DNA of 64,000 nt from Geothrix sp. PMB-07 (GTDB lineage Bacteria > Acidobacteriota > Holophagae > Holophagales > Holophagaceae): NCBI RefSeq assembly GCF_030758935.1, contig NZ_CP132333.1:1178992-1242991 (forward strand), in the 5' to 3' direction. The number at the start of each line of letters is the position of its first letter. Position 1 is the first letter of the stretch. The translations under genes and the position numbers were made by a program. Positions 49,786 through 58,883 of the stretch are shown piece after piece. The notes beneath the pieces are model-generated. The model saw only the letters and a program-made list of their open reading frames with translations, made no database searches and was not told the DNA's origin.

Positions 49786-50433
49786 ATGAACCAAGAAACC
49801 GACCATGCACGCGCCAACGCAGCTTCCTGGATGGATTCCATCAATGCCTTCGTTGAAGCCAGGAGCCAAGAAACCTGGGCTCGCCTGGAAGATCTGCGCG
49901 AGGAACGCGGCGAATGCCGTGACACAGCGAATCCGATGAGCTGTGATGACCTAGCCGAACTTGAGCGACGAGAGTCCCTGCTTGATGATTACGACGATGC
50001 GGAGGCAGCCCGTGAGCGGGCTCAAGAACCTATCCTCTCAGTTGAGGTTCGCTCCGGTTGGAATAACCCCAGCGAAACCATGAAAGCCGAAGAATTCATG
50101 ATCCTGTTACCCGAGACACCTCCGGCACCTGTCGAATTCGACCTCATTGTCGAGGCAGAGGCCCTGTGGGAGGCGATGCCGCAGCGCCCCAAGATGACCC
50201 ACGGCGGCGACCGCGCCTGCTACATCCCAGGCTGGGATGAGATTCGGATGCCGAATCGCGCTGCATTCCCCACGGCCGAGGGTTTCTACGAGACCCTTTT
50301 CCACGAAGCTGGACACAGCACCGGCCACAGTTCCCGGCTGAACCGGAAAGAGGTCATGGCTGGCGGGATGTTCGGCTTACGGGCTTACTCCTTGGAGGAG
50401 CTTGTGGCTGAGCTATCTGCCGTACTTTCCTGA
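49786..50433 (+). pseudogene. ArdC-like antirestriction metallopeptidase, C-terminally truncated
   Basis: This 215-residue frame has the C-terminal zincin half of ArdC-type proteins: 'RACYIPGWDEIRMPNRAAF', 'TLFHEAGHSTGHSSRLNR' (HExxH plus a third His) and 'SLEELVAELSA', after which family members continue for another ~80 residues. Here the frame ends Val-Leu-Ser-stop at the edge of direct repeat DR2. The first ~85 residues are acidic and helical and do not resemble the ssDNA-binding N-domain of ArdC. ArdC protects incoming plasmid DNA from restriction; this copy has probably lost function. Confidence 0.72.
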
Positions 50434-50510
50434 GGCGTTGGTTATGGAAGAATGACTTTTCACTCCCCGTGGAGTCAATGGCTTGATCGGCCACAAGACA
50501 ATTTCTATAG
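50427..50510 (+). repeat. Direct repeat DR2 at the break of the ArdC-like gene
   Basis: This is the second copy of the ~85-bp sequence at 41149-41233. The ArdC-like reading frame loses its family similarity where the repeat begins and stops inside it. Confidence 0.85.
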
Positions 50511-50803
50511 GCGGCTTATTTCCCCCTTCGATAGTTTCGAGGAGTTTTGGGCACCACAATCGTTTCAATTTTTGAAGTTCGATGAGGCAAAGCCATTCCG
50601 TCGTCTAATCTAGTAACAATAACTCCTAGGAACATTCGGCATTGAGTTTTAATGGAACGCTACGATAGAAATGTAGTTCACTTGGAGAGTGACCTAGATG
50701 CCTTGGTCAATCACACCAAGTGGCTCGGCGACCCGGGTAGCCGACAGGAACACACACTGAATATGTCGTGGGCGGAATGTTGAGCGATTTTTGAGGAGCA
50801 GAG
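50511..50803. promoter_or_regulatory. Upstream region of the Fic gene
   Basis: These ~290 bp hold no supported gene. An inverted repeat CTTGGT...ACCAAG lies at about 50,702-50,720, roughly 85 bp before the Fic ATG, and GAGGAGCAGAG forms its RBS. Confidence 0.4.
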
Positions 50804-51925
50804 ATGAGCAAATTGGTTGTTTCACCTGAAATTTTCTTTTTCCCAAAAATTGAAACTATAATTGACCCTGATTTCGCCATGGATGGCTTACTTAAACAAA
50901 AATTTACTATTCTTGATGAACTTATCAAAAAATTAGAATTCAATAATTATTTATCCGACTATTTCATTCAAGAGGACCTATTTAGTGCAAGGTATAAAAT
51001 CGTAGCTCGGATGGAACTCGGGAGTGACATAAAAAATTATCTGAAAAACCGAGCAATATTAATTCGATACTGCTTTGAATTGGTTTGTAGTAAAGAGTAT
51101 GAACAGGAAAAAATAACCTTAACTCAGTTGATAATTTTACATAAAAATTTAAAACGAATATCGGCCTCAAATTTGAAATCTGAATTCCGAAAAAACAAAG
51201 GATTTATCGGAACTAGCAATAAAGATATCTATATTGAAACATTAGGGCCAGAGCATATAGAATCCTACCTAGAAAAATTGTTTGATCTCATTAATAATGA
51301 AAAAATTCCTAAAATTTCACGAATTGCAATTTTTTATATGGGATTTCTTACCATTCATCCATTTGAGGATGGGAACGGAAGAGTGGCAAGGATTTATGCT
51401 TCCTTATTGTTCTATCAATTAGGGATTATATCATTACCAGTATTCAATTTATCTGCGACACTTGAAAAGCACCAATTTAATTTCATGACAGCAAGTCATG
51501 CGGCTCTGTTGAAAAATGATTGGAATATTTTTTTCCAATTTTTTTACTCAATTGTGTACGAATGCCTGGAGCAGCATATTCGGGTTGCTAAAGATTTGTT
51601 AGATCTTGAAACCTCGATGACTCTTACATTTAAAAATAATAATTTTTCGACTTTTGTAATAAAAAAAATAATTAGGGCGCTATACTTGGCACCAATTTCT
51701 AGCCGATCAGAATTAAGACGATACTCTGGACTATCACTTGTCGATTTCCAAAAATGCATCAGCGTTTTATTATCAGAAAATAAGGTTCAGCTTGAAAATA
51801 ATAATATTGTATTTTCAGCATTGGGAAAAATCGTATGGAATAAAGATTGGGAGGCGGCGGTGGCTGAAGATAATAAGCAGGAGGTTCCATCAGGATTAAT
51901 ACCAATTAATTTTGATGCAAATTAA
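50804..51925 (+). CDS. Fic-domain protein (probable AMPylator)
   Basis: This 373-residue protein has the full Fic motif 'HPFEDGNGRVAR' (His near residue 185), with an N-terminal helical domain ('KFTILDELIKKLEFNNYLS') and a C-terminal winged-helix-like region ('ISSRSELRRYSGLSLVDFQ'), the common Fic/DUF4172-HTH architecture. Such proteins transfer AMP to Tyr, Ser or Thr and may be toxins. I see no clear S/TxxxE(G/N) inhibitory helix and no small antitoxin gene beside it. The DNA is strongly AT-rich compared with everything around it, a sign of recent transfer. Confidence 0.9.
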   Translation: MSKLVVSPEIFFFPKIETIIDPDFAMDGLLKQKFTILDELIKKLEFNNYLSDYFIQEDLFSARYKIVARMELGSDIKNYLKNRAILIRYCFELVCSKEYEQEKITLTQLIILHKNLKRISASNLKSEFRKNKGFIGTSNKDIYIETLGPEHIESYLEKLFDLINNEKIPKISRIAIFYMGFLTIHPFEDGNGRVARIYASLLFYQLGIISLPVFNLSATLEKHQFNFMTASHAALLKNDWNIFFQFFYSIVYECLEQHIRVAKDLLDLETSMTLTFKNNNFSTFVIKKIIRALYLAPISSRSELRRYSGLSLVDFQKCISVLLSENKVQLENNNIVFSALGKIVWNKDWEAAVAEDNKQEVPSGLIPINFDAN

Positions 51926-52149
51926 AAATATCAAACAAATTAGTCGGCCCTGGAAATTTCCCAGGTATAGATTCAGCAAGAATTTGAGGAACTGTAGGGT
52001 ACCCGGTACACCAGAAAGAGAGGAGGGGCCTCCGATTTACGAGTGTACCGATGAAGCCGAAGGCGAGGCGAGCGATGAGCGAGCAGCCGTGGCCGGTTCC
52101 CAGATTTAGGTCCGGGCTAAATGTGAAGGTCGGGTTGAAAAAGAGAGAG

Positions 52150-53199
52150 CTAATGGCCGGTTGGCCAGGAGCTTCCAGGAGATGGTAGCTTGGCTTCCAT
52201 CTCCGGAGAGGGTAGAGCAACGCTGGGAAGCGACTTGAGCGCTTCGGAGATGCACCGGACGGTGTTGGCCAGGGGAAACGCCCTGGCCTTTTCTGTCAGG
52301 GCGTTGGCCTCCACCGGGGGTGCCCAAAGCGATAAATCCCGGGGGTCCGGGGGCAGAGCCCCCGTCGCAGGGAGACCGAGCTGAGCCAGTTCAATGGTGC
52401 AGCGGAACTCGGTTGGGGTGAGGTAGCCCAGGCTGCTGTGCGGGCGCTCCTCGTTGTAGCGACGGCGCCAGGCTTCGACGATGACCTTGGCCTCAGCCAG
52501 GCTGGAGAAGGCCTCCATGTTCAGGCATTCGTCCCGGAACTTGCTGTTGAAGCTCTCGGCCACGCCGTTGGCCCAGGGCGAGCCCGGGGGGATGTAGAAG
52601 GTCTGGGCACCGGTGGCCATCAGCCAGACCTGGAGGTCATGGGCGATGAACTCGGGGCCGTTGTCACTGCGCAGGAATGCGGGCCATCCCCGGGTCTGGA
52701 ACAAGCGTTTGAGGACCTGCATGACCTCCTCGGCCTTGAAGGAGGAGGCCACTTCGATGACCAACGCCTCCTTCGTAAACTCGTCGGTGAGCGTCAGGCA
52801 CTTCACGACCTCGCCGTTCAGGCAGCTGTCGTGGACGAAGTCGTAGGACCAGACCTGGTTGGGATACCCGGATTTCATCGGCACATGCTGGCCGGTCCGG
52901 AGGTGCTTTTTGGGACGCCGCCGGACCTGGAGGCCATGGGCTTTGAAAACCCGGTGGACCCGTTTCAGGTTCACCCGGAGCTGGAGCCGCCTCAGGAGGG
53001 CCCAGACGCGCCGGTGGCCATAGCGGGGGTTGGCATGGGCAAGCTGGACGATCCGCTCGTCCAGCCCATCCAGTTTCACCCGGCGTGAATACCGGACATA
53101 GGAACGGCTCAGGCCCATGGCCCGGGCAGCGCGCCGCTGGGAGAAGCCGGTGGCCGTCAGGTATGCCGCCCCCTCCTTTCGCTGCGACGCGCCACTCAT
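52150..53199 (-). CDS. IS3-family transposase OrfB (DDE integrase domain)
   Basis: This 349-residue protein is identical in translation to the copy at 33925-34974, with intact DDE residues and the same C-terminal extension. Confidence 0.95.
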   Translation of the reverse strand: MSGASQRKEGAAYLTATGFSQRRAARAMGLSRSYVRYSRRVKLDGLDERIVQLAHANPRYGHRRVWALLRRLQLRVNLKRVHRVFKAHGLQVRRRPKKHLRTGQHVPMKSGYPNQVWSYDFVHDSCLNGEVVKCLTLTDEFTKEALVIEVASSFKAEEVMQVLKRLFQTRGWPAFLRSDNGPEFIAHDLQVWLMATGAQTFYIPPGSPWANGVAESFNSKFRDECLNMEAFSSLAEAKVIVEAWRRRYNEERPHSSLGYLTPTEFRCTIELAQLGLPATGALPPDPRDLSLWAPPVEANALTEKARAFPLANTVRCISEALKSLPSVALPSPEMEAKLPSPGSSWPTGH

Positions 53200-53462
53200 T
53201 TTTTTCGGAGAACCGTTTTCAGGGCTGCGATATCCAGCTCCCGTTCTGCCAGAAGGCGCTTGAGCTGGGCGTTCTCCTTCTCAAGCTGCCGCATGTGCCG
53301 GACATCGGAAACCTCGACTCCGCCATACTTCTTTCGCCATCGATAGAAGGTCTGCGCCGTGATCCCACGGGCCCGGCAGAGGGCATCGACCGTCTGCTCC
53401 CCCTTCTCCGCCTCTCTGAGAAGCCCCACGATCTGCTCCTCGGTGAACTTGCTTGTCCTCAT
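53196..53462 (-). CDS. IS3-family transposase OrfA
   Basis: This 88-residue HTH/leucine-zipper protein is identical in translation to the copy at 33662-33928. It overlaps orfB by 4 bp at the A-run slippage site. Confidence 0.95.
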   Translation of the reverse strand: MRTSKFTEEQIVGLLREAEKGEQTVDALCRARGITAQTFYRWRKKYGGVEVSDVRHMRQLEKENAQLKRLLAERELDIAALKTVLRKK

Positions 53463-54062
53463 TGGATCCGACTCCTTTGGAGTGGACCTTAACATTTAGC
53501 TTGGCTCTATTTGGAGGGGACAGGCCAGCCGGTGATCGGCTGGAAGCTGGATCTGGCGCTGGACCCGAATCATGATCTGGTTCGTCTAACAGCGGTGATT
53601 CCTTGGGATGACATGACGAAAGATTGCGGCCAGATGTATGTGCCGGATCGCTGTGAGCCACCGGGAGGGCTTCGTCGTCGGTGCCATGAGTTGTCCAGAC
53701 AATCCGTATGATGGGCACACCCTGGATCTTGGGCAGAGACTTCACTCCGCAAGCAAAGAGTGCGGGAGCCACGCGCTGAGTGGCGATAGGTGGAGGGATA
53801 CCAGGGTCACGGCGTGGATCCCGACAGGAGCCAGGTGCTCATCAGCGACAAGTGGAAACTCGGCAATCGGCTCAAACGGGACCTGAGGCACAGAGCCGCC
53901 ATCGGGGCGGAACTGGGCCACTTGACATCAGATGGCCTCCTCGGACGGAACTCCCACAAGGGCGTGGCCGGAGACATGCGGAACTTCCTCCTCAGCGCGG
54001 CCGGGCACAACATCCGGAAGACCCAGGCTCACCTCAGGGGCCCTTTTGCACCTGCTCACTGA

Positions 54063-54350
54063 CGAGGGGAGGCAGAACGTCGGCGCCCTGATCACCTGCC
54101 TCGAACCTCAGGCTATGCACTAGCTGCGTCCCATATCCGCCTGACCTGGATCAGTCGGTTTTCAGGGCCAGGTGTTAATCGATTTCCTCAAACTTCAACC
54201 TGATAACCGGTCCATTCCTCCACCTGCCTGATCCAGCTGGATGCCAATCCGTTCCGATGTATTGAATACTTGCATTGTGGTATAATAAACATGCCGCAAT
54301 TGCAGCGCTATTTTAAACTAAAGTTAAGTTTGAATGGGAATTATATCTAA
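54063..54350. other. Intergenic region after the IS5-type remnant
   Basis: These ~290 bp hold no supported gene. GC-rich near the remnant, the DNA becomes AT-rich after 54,250, where the composition shifts to that of the following minus-strand genes, so a horizontal boundary probably lies near here. Confidence 0.4.
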
Positions 54351-54385
54351 GAGGGAGCGAGTGATTCATAAATCCTCGCTCCCTC
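54351..54385. terminator. Terminator hairpin downstream of the metzincin operon
   Basis: GAGGGAGCGAG and CTCGCTCCCTC form an 11-bp perfect stem with a 13-nt loop; T-rich tails occur on both sides. It lies 33 bp after the stop of the minus-strand gene at 54418. Confidence 0.75.
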
Positions 54386-54417
54386 TTTCTCTAGCTCTAA
54401 GATATTCCAATTCTAAA

Positions 54418-55749
54418 TCAATACATTGCAAGAGGGTGGATGAGCTTTTTGTGTTTAAACAAAGTATATCGTCCATCAGACCGAAGTACTTGCGGGGATT
54501 TAATGGTTTCTGGGTCAATGCCCACAAAGCCTTCACTCCCGTTAAATTGTTCAACAAGGATATCTACATTTTTATTTTTCTTAGTATGAAATGTCTTAAA
54601 TGCAACATTTGGTCCATCGAAATGAATTACAAGACCTGATGGGTGAAATATAGCGAGACGTGGTTCAGTCTCCGCCATATATTGAACAATTACCAAAGCT
54701 CCAATATCAGGATTAAATGGGTATCTGGCAGCAATAAATAGTTTACCATTCTCATGCCTTCCTGCGTATAGCCAGTTTTGCAGCAGCAGATCAGCATAAG
54801 ATTCAAATTTTGTAGAATTATTAAAATATTGAGCTGCGCTTGAATCCACAAAGGTTGTCATTCTGCCGCCGTTAAAGGGGCGGGACACCTTGTCTGGAGT
54901 TCCATAGATATCAAACTGGCCAACGACCAGTCCAGTTTTTGGTCGTCGATCGCTTGGCAAAATCGACGAAGGAGTTAGTTGAGGGCGCTGAATTACGTCA
55001 TATGGGGCAACCGATTTTTCCCAAGCGTCAAATATGATACCTCGCGAATAAATACGTCCAAGCTCCAGAGGATTATTTTCTATAAGCTCCGCATTCTGAA
55101 GCTCTTTTGGTAGATAACCATATAGGTTATCATGTTGGGTGATTTTAAAATTTAATGATCGATCAGACGGTTTAAAGTCCTTATCTAGAGTTTTAACATC
55201 TTCACCATTGGATGATAGAATTTTCATTGAAGGGAAGTTTAAATAATTTTCCGTTTCAATATAAATTAAATCAGAATCTCCAAATGTACTTATTCGACCT
55301 TTGATTTTACCTTCAGGGATAACGGTCGACTTCCCTTTTCGTAATTCCGTAGGAAGGTTGTTTTTTATAGTAATTCCCTCTTGGAAATACGCATTTCTTA
55401 GAGCCTTCCATTTACTTGTAGTAAGGATTTCATAGAATGAAAATTCAACAGGCTCTTCTTTAATTACAGGTTTTCGTCTATAGTATAAAGTACTCCTTCT
55501 GAATTCATGGTTAGAATATTCACTTTTGATTGAAAACCATTTTGTGCGGTCTCCAATTTCCAACTTCAAATCGAGAAAACGATCTGCAGGCAGATTTGAT
55601 TTTTGTTTCTCAAAGCCATCAAATATCTCGTAGACATGCATTATGCATTTTTTTGATAGCTCATCAGCGTGATTCCTAAAACTATCAATACTCTGGCTTA
55701 TACCAGAAACATGAATAATAATTATTAAAATTGCTGAACAAAATCTCAT
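54418..55749 (-). CDS. Secreted protein of unknown function coupled to the metzincin-like gene
   Basis: This 443-residue protein has a hydrophobic N-terminal signal ('FCSAILIIIIHVSGISQS'). The body is beta-rich ('KTGLVVGQFDIYGTPDKVS', 'LAIFHPSGLVIHFDGPNVA', 'GKLFIAARYPFNPDIGALV'), without Cys-rich or known catalytic motifs that I can name. Its ATG overlaps the TAA of the preceding gene (TAATG), so the two are made together. The DNA is AT-rich. It may be a substrate, chaperone or immunity partner of the peptidase, but nothing in the sequence decides this. Confidence 0.65.
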   Translation of the reverse strand: MRFCSAILIIIIHVSGISQSIDSFRNHADELSKKCIMHVYEIFDGFEKQKSNLPADRFLDLKLEIGDRTKWFSIKSEYSNHEFRRSTLYYRRKPVIKEEPVEFSFYEILTTSKWKALRNAYFQEGITIKNNLPTELRKGKSTVIPEGKIKGRISTFGDSDLIYIETENYLNFPSMKILSSNGEDVKTLDKDFKPSDRSLNFKITQHDNLYGYLPKELQNAELIENNPLELGRIYSRGIIFDAWEKSVAPYDVIQRPQLTPSSILPSDRRPKTGLVVGQFDIYGTPDKVSRPFNGGRMTTFVDSSAAQYFNNSTKFESYADLLLQNWLYAGRHENGKLFIAARYPFNPDIGALVIVQYMAETEPRLAIFHPSGLVIHFDGPNVAFKTFHTKKNKNVDILVEQFNGSEGFVGIDPETIKSPQVLRSDGRYTLFKHKKLIHPLAMY

Positions 55750-56556
55750 TAGCAGTCCGCCGGGATAGTTGCATTAAAATTGTTCAACTCTACTTTCAGT
55801 GCCGGGTTTGTACATCTGTTTGCCATTTTTTCCAGCTCAGTCTTCACTAGGGTCCCGTTCCTCACAGCCGCTCTCCCCGCTGCTTCCAGGAGACCGTATG
55901 CATCACTTGAAATGGTGGGTTGTCCAGAAATACCATTAAATGTATGTGTCACGCCAAATTGACAGAGCCTTTGTTCAGTCGTCTGGTTTTCATCATGCCA
56001 CGTACCAGCCGCGTGACTAAGTTCGTGATTATAAATCCATTCTCTAGCACCTTGGTCATCCCCAAGAACTGATCCCATGCCAGGCATTGCCAACTCGGCA
56101 AGCCCTCGATAGGAAAGACCAAACGTCGCAAAAGTAAGCTTCCAAATGGGCAGCAATCTGCCTATTTCAGTACCAATTGATGAATTAATCGTAGCCTGAA
56201 TTTGAGTATCGTTCTTTCCTTGGGCTCGCCCAAGAGCCGTTAATAGATCTGTAGCGTTATTAAAATTGTAACCCATATAGGCTAGAGTCCATGGAGTGTA
56301 TGGGTCCAACAGCGCTAGCGCCGGGATTCGAATTCCCCCCAGTTGAACTGCCATCGTTTGGAGGATTTTGGCCTGCTCCAGGATCGTAAGGATTACCAAC
56401 ATCAGCACCATCCCCGCCACGACTTGTACCAAGGGTTCCCCAAATCGTAACTCCTTGTGCATAAATATTTGAGTTTGGAGCAACAAATATGCCAGCACCC
56501 ATCATCGCCGCGATTGAGAGTTGAATTACTGGCACAACTACCTTTTTACTTTTCAT
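55749..56556 (-). pseudogene. Secreted metzincin-like zinc peptidase, frameshifted
   Basis: The signal peptide lies in one frame (ATG at 56556; 'VPVIQLSIAAMMGAGIFVA', ending NIYAQG), followed by a Gly/Asn/Pro-rich linker. The catalytic part continues in another frame from about 56315 ('LLDPYTPWTLAYMGYNFNN'). It contains HELSHAAGTWH, which fits the metzincin zinc motif HExxHxxGxxH exactly, and ends 'NNFNATIPADC'. A one-base shift near the Ala/Leu codons around 56,310-56,330 would join both parts into a ~268-residue exported peptidase. It is either a genuine frameshift mutation or a sequencing error; a separate 249-residue frame starting at 56498 is the less likely reading. Confidence 0.6.
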
Positions 56557-57368
56557 TGATCCGTTCTCCAAATGAGCGTTTGTAGTTCATAAGTTTAAAG
56601 AATTAATTTATTGATTTATATTTCTATTTGAGGTCCCAACCTCCTATTTTAAAATATTATTGGGAAAGAAACCATTGTTTAAAGCAACATTTGTATCCCA
56701 AATCATCCTCGTCCTTTTTGACACAAAAAGACTGAGGAATGTGCTGGATCTTGCGTTTCTACTTTTGTGAATTAGTTGTCCAAATGGCCTCCAAAAAATT
56801 GACAATTGATGACCCGACGATCATAGATGCACTCACTGGCAAGACAAGCAAATTCCGCCGAACGGTAGTATTTCCGACGCCGAACGGTTGGGTTGATAAC
56901 TTTCCAGGCATTGAGAACTCCTACCACCAAAGGACTCAGCCCCGCACCTTTGGTGTGGGCTGAGTCGCGAGGAATCCCTTCTGCCGACGGTGGAGTGTGC
57001 AATTCGTCGCAGACGGAGATTCTCCCGAGTCCGCAGGTAAAAAAAGTGTGTTCTCGATAGAGATGTCGGGCGCAGATCACAATCCGCGAGTTTTGGTGGC
57101 CTTTCGCGTGGCAGAGGACGGCAGGTCTGCGCGAGAGAGTGGCAAGGACTGTTGGTACCCTCCGTATCCGCGGTGAGATTGGCGAACACATTGAGCCTTT
57201 ATGAATATGGCTCGAATACAAGGAGTGGGGAAAGCCTTGGACCGAATACCATGGCGAAAACTTCTCCGCCTTCGAGGTGGTGGTTTTTCGCGGGGTGTTC
57301 TATTTTGGGGAGTAACCTGAGAGGTGTCACTAAAGGAACCCCGCTCTCTTATTCGAGCAAAGGTGTCA
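56557..57368. other. Region of ~800 bp without a convincing gene
   Basis: AT-rich next to the peptidase gene (its promoter should lie here) and more GC-rich from 56,760 on. Short frames exist on both strands, including a 149-codon minus frame, but none looks like a protein. A strong hairpin at 56,933-56,966 stands out. Confidence 0.5.
56933..56966. other. Strong hairpin of unknown role
   Basis: GACTCAGCCCCGCACC and GGTGTGGGCTGAGTC pair almost perfectly around TTT(G), with no T-run after it on either strand. It could be an RNA element, an IS end or part of a small RNA. Confidence 0.5.
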
Positions 57369-58883
57369 TTAATGGGGCTTCTTTGGTAATGCCTTAAGTC
57401 TATTTATGAGGGCATGAATTACCGGATCAGGCAGGCCATCAGCTTCCATAATCGCCTCAGGGAGAAGAGTGCTGGTCACATCAGTGCCAACTTCAAGTTC
57501 TTCCCTGGTTAGGTGAATAAGGGCCATGGCCTTTAAGTTTCGATTTACTCCAGCTGCTTCGATTGCTTTCCGATAGAGTTGGCGCCCAACCTCAGGTTGA
57601 TTAGAACGAAAATGGAGTAACCCTTCAGTCGCAAGGAGAGTCGTGCTAATGAAAGCTTCATCATGGTTCTGAGGGATCGATCTGAATACTGTTGTTGCCT
57701 CTCTAATTCGTCCCTGATGCGCCAGAGCCACAGCTTTGTTATTCAAAAGGACTGCATGATTGGGGTTTGCGCGAAGTCCTTGATTGGAAATCTCTTCACA
57801 CAATCGATGGTCTTCAAGAATTGTACAAGCTAGATATGAGCCAAGGGTTACTGGTCTTGACGAGAAAGGCTCATCGAGAGCCCAGTTTTGGCAGGATCTC
57901 AAGGATTCCTTCCAATTCGCGCTTAGGTATGAAAGCCGGGCTTGTGCTTCAAAAGATCGATCAACACTTTTGATATCGGTTTGAACGTTGATTGATTTAA
58001 TTCGTCTAGCCCACCAGATAGCCTGAGCAACGGAATTCTCGGTGGGGGATTCAAGACTTAGCTTGATGTACTTTTTGCCTGGCTTCTGATTCCCGGCTGA
58101 AAACTCCATGGAACCTAAAGCACTAGAAAGCTCCGAAAGCTGTAGTGTCGAGAATGAGGCCGAGGTAAGCATTTCCCTGGCTAGCTTCACATGCATGGGG
58201 GCCGATTCCGCAACCTCTGAAGTAGCAAGCTGGGCTGCGAGGAGCCAAGGGTCAAACTTGGTAGCAGCGCTTCGCTGAAGTATTTCGAGGGCGCGAGTAG
58301 GATCCTTGCCGTGAATGTACAATCGCGAGGCAGACCTTAGGACATAGCGATTGTTGGGAGCGGAAGCAACCGCATGTTCCATTGCACGAATCGATGGACC
58401 GAGCTGTCCGATCAAGATATAGGCTCTGGCCAGATCTGCCCAGAGCAGGGGATTGAATGGGTAATCATTGAGGGCATGCTTGATCCCTGCGATTCGAATT
58501 CGCGCAATTCGTTGATTTAAATCGGATTCAGCCTGAAGGTCTGGTTCTTGCGAAAGTCTATCTGGCTTAAGGATGACATTTGCAAGGGACCGGCTTCGAG
58601 GCGAAGCCGACTCAGATGCTAACAACAGCTCTGCTGCAGGCCTTGCATCTTTGAACCGATTCAATGCAATGGCTCCTGCCAATACATCAAAGGCAAGACC
58701 AATTGACGGGGCTTCGGCCCAATCACGTAATGAATTTTCAAAGTCGGATTGATCCAGGACAGCGGGCTTCACATTTGTGCGAAGAGGTCCTAACTCGCCA
58801 ACCTTAAGAGTCGTGGATGAGTCTCGCCACCTTGGAATCACCCTTCGCTTGTCATCGCGTACCCCTAAACTCATGGGCATCAC
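57369..58883 (-). CDS. Tetratricopeptide-repeat protein paired with a kinase
   Basis: This 504-residue cytoplasmic protein starts at GTG 58883 or ATG 58880, overlapping the stop of the kinase gene. TPR-like helix pairs are visible from about residue 150: 'NPLLWADLARAYILIGQLG', 'APNNRYVLRSASRLYIHGK', 'NHAVLLNNKAVALAHQGRI' and 'GLLHFRSNQPEVGRQLYRK'. No catalytic domain is evident. The tight coupling suggests it is a scaffold or substrate of the kinase, or the sensor or effector half of a two-protein system. Confidence 0.8.
   Translation of the reverse strand: MMPMSLGVRDDKRRVIPRWRDSSTTLKVGELGPLRTNVKPAVLDQSDFENSLRDWAEAPSIGLAFDVLAGAIALNRFKDARPAAELLLASESASPRSRSLANVILKPDRLSQEPDLQAESDLNQRIARIRIAGIKHALNDYPFNPLLWADLARAYILIGQLGPSIRAMEHAVASAPNNRYVLRSASRLYIHGKDPTRALEILQRSAATKFDPWLLAAQLATSEVAESAPMHVKLAREMLTSASFSTLQLSELSSALGSMEFSAGNQKPGKKYIKLSLESPTENSVAQAIWWARRIKSINVQTDIKSVDRSFEAQARLSYLSANWKESLRSCQNWALDEPFSSRPVTLGSYLACTILEDHRLCEEISNQGLRANPNHAVLLNNKAVALAHQGRIREATTVFRSIPQNHDEAFISTTLLATEGLLHFRSNQPEVGRQLYRKAIEAAGVNRNLKAMALIHLTREELEVGTDVTSTLLPEAIMEADGLPDPVIHALINRLKALPKKPH

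Larger units (their letters stand above)
52090..53527 (-). mobile_element. IS3-family insertion sequence (IS407-group-like), copy 2
   Basis: This 1,438-bp copy is inverted relative to 33597-35034 and flanked by the 4-bp duplication GCCG (52086-52089 and 53528-53531). Near-identical to copy 1; one difference seen is CTCCGA for CTTCGA just before the A-run. Confidence 0.93.
52075..54062 (+). pseudogene. IS5-family transposase remnant, interrupted by an IS3-family element
   Basis: The frame starts at the ATG at 52075 (M-S-E-Q-P), is cut at 52089 by the IS3-family insertion and resumes at 53532 after the repeated GCCG ('VIGWKLDLALDPNHDLVRL'). It then suffers an internal deletion and frameshifts. 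Later pieces match IS5-type DDE enzymes: 'VVGAMSCPDNPYDGHTLDL', then in another frame 'GAELGHLTSDGLLGRNSHK' and 'FLLSAAGHNIRKTQAH'. Not functional. Confidence 0.8.

Noticed and set aside
56772-57221. 149-codon minus-strand frame between peptidase and TPR genes
   Set aside because: Composition unlike a protein, no RBS, contains the strong hairpin; left as unexplained region.
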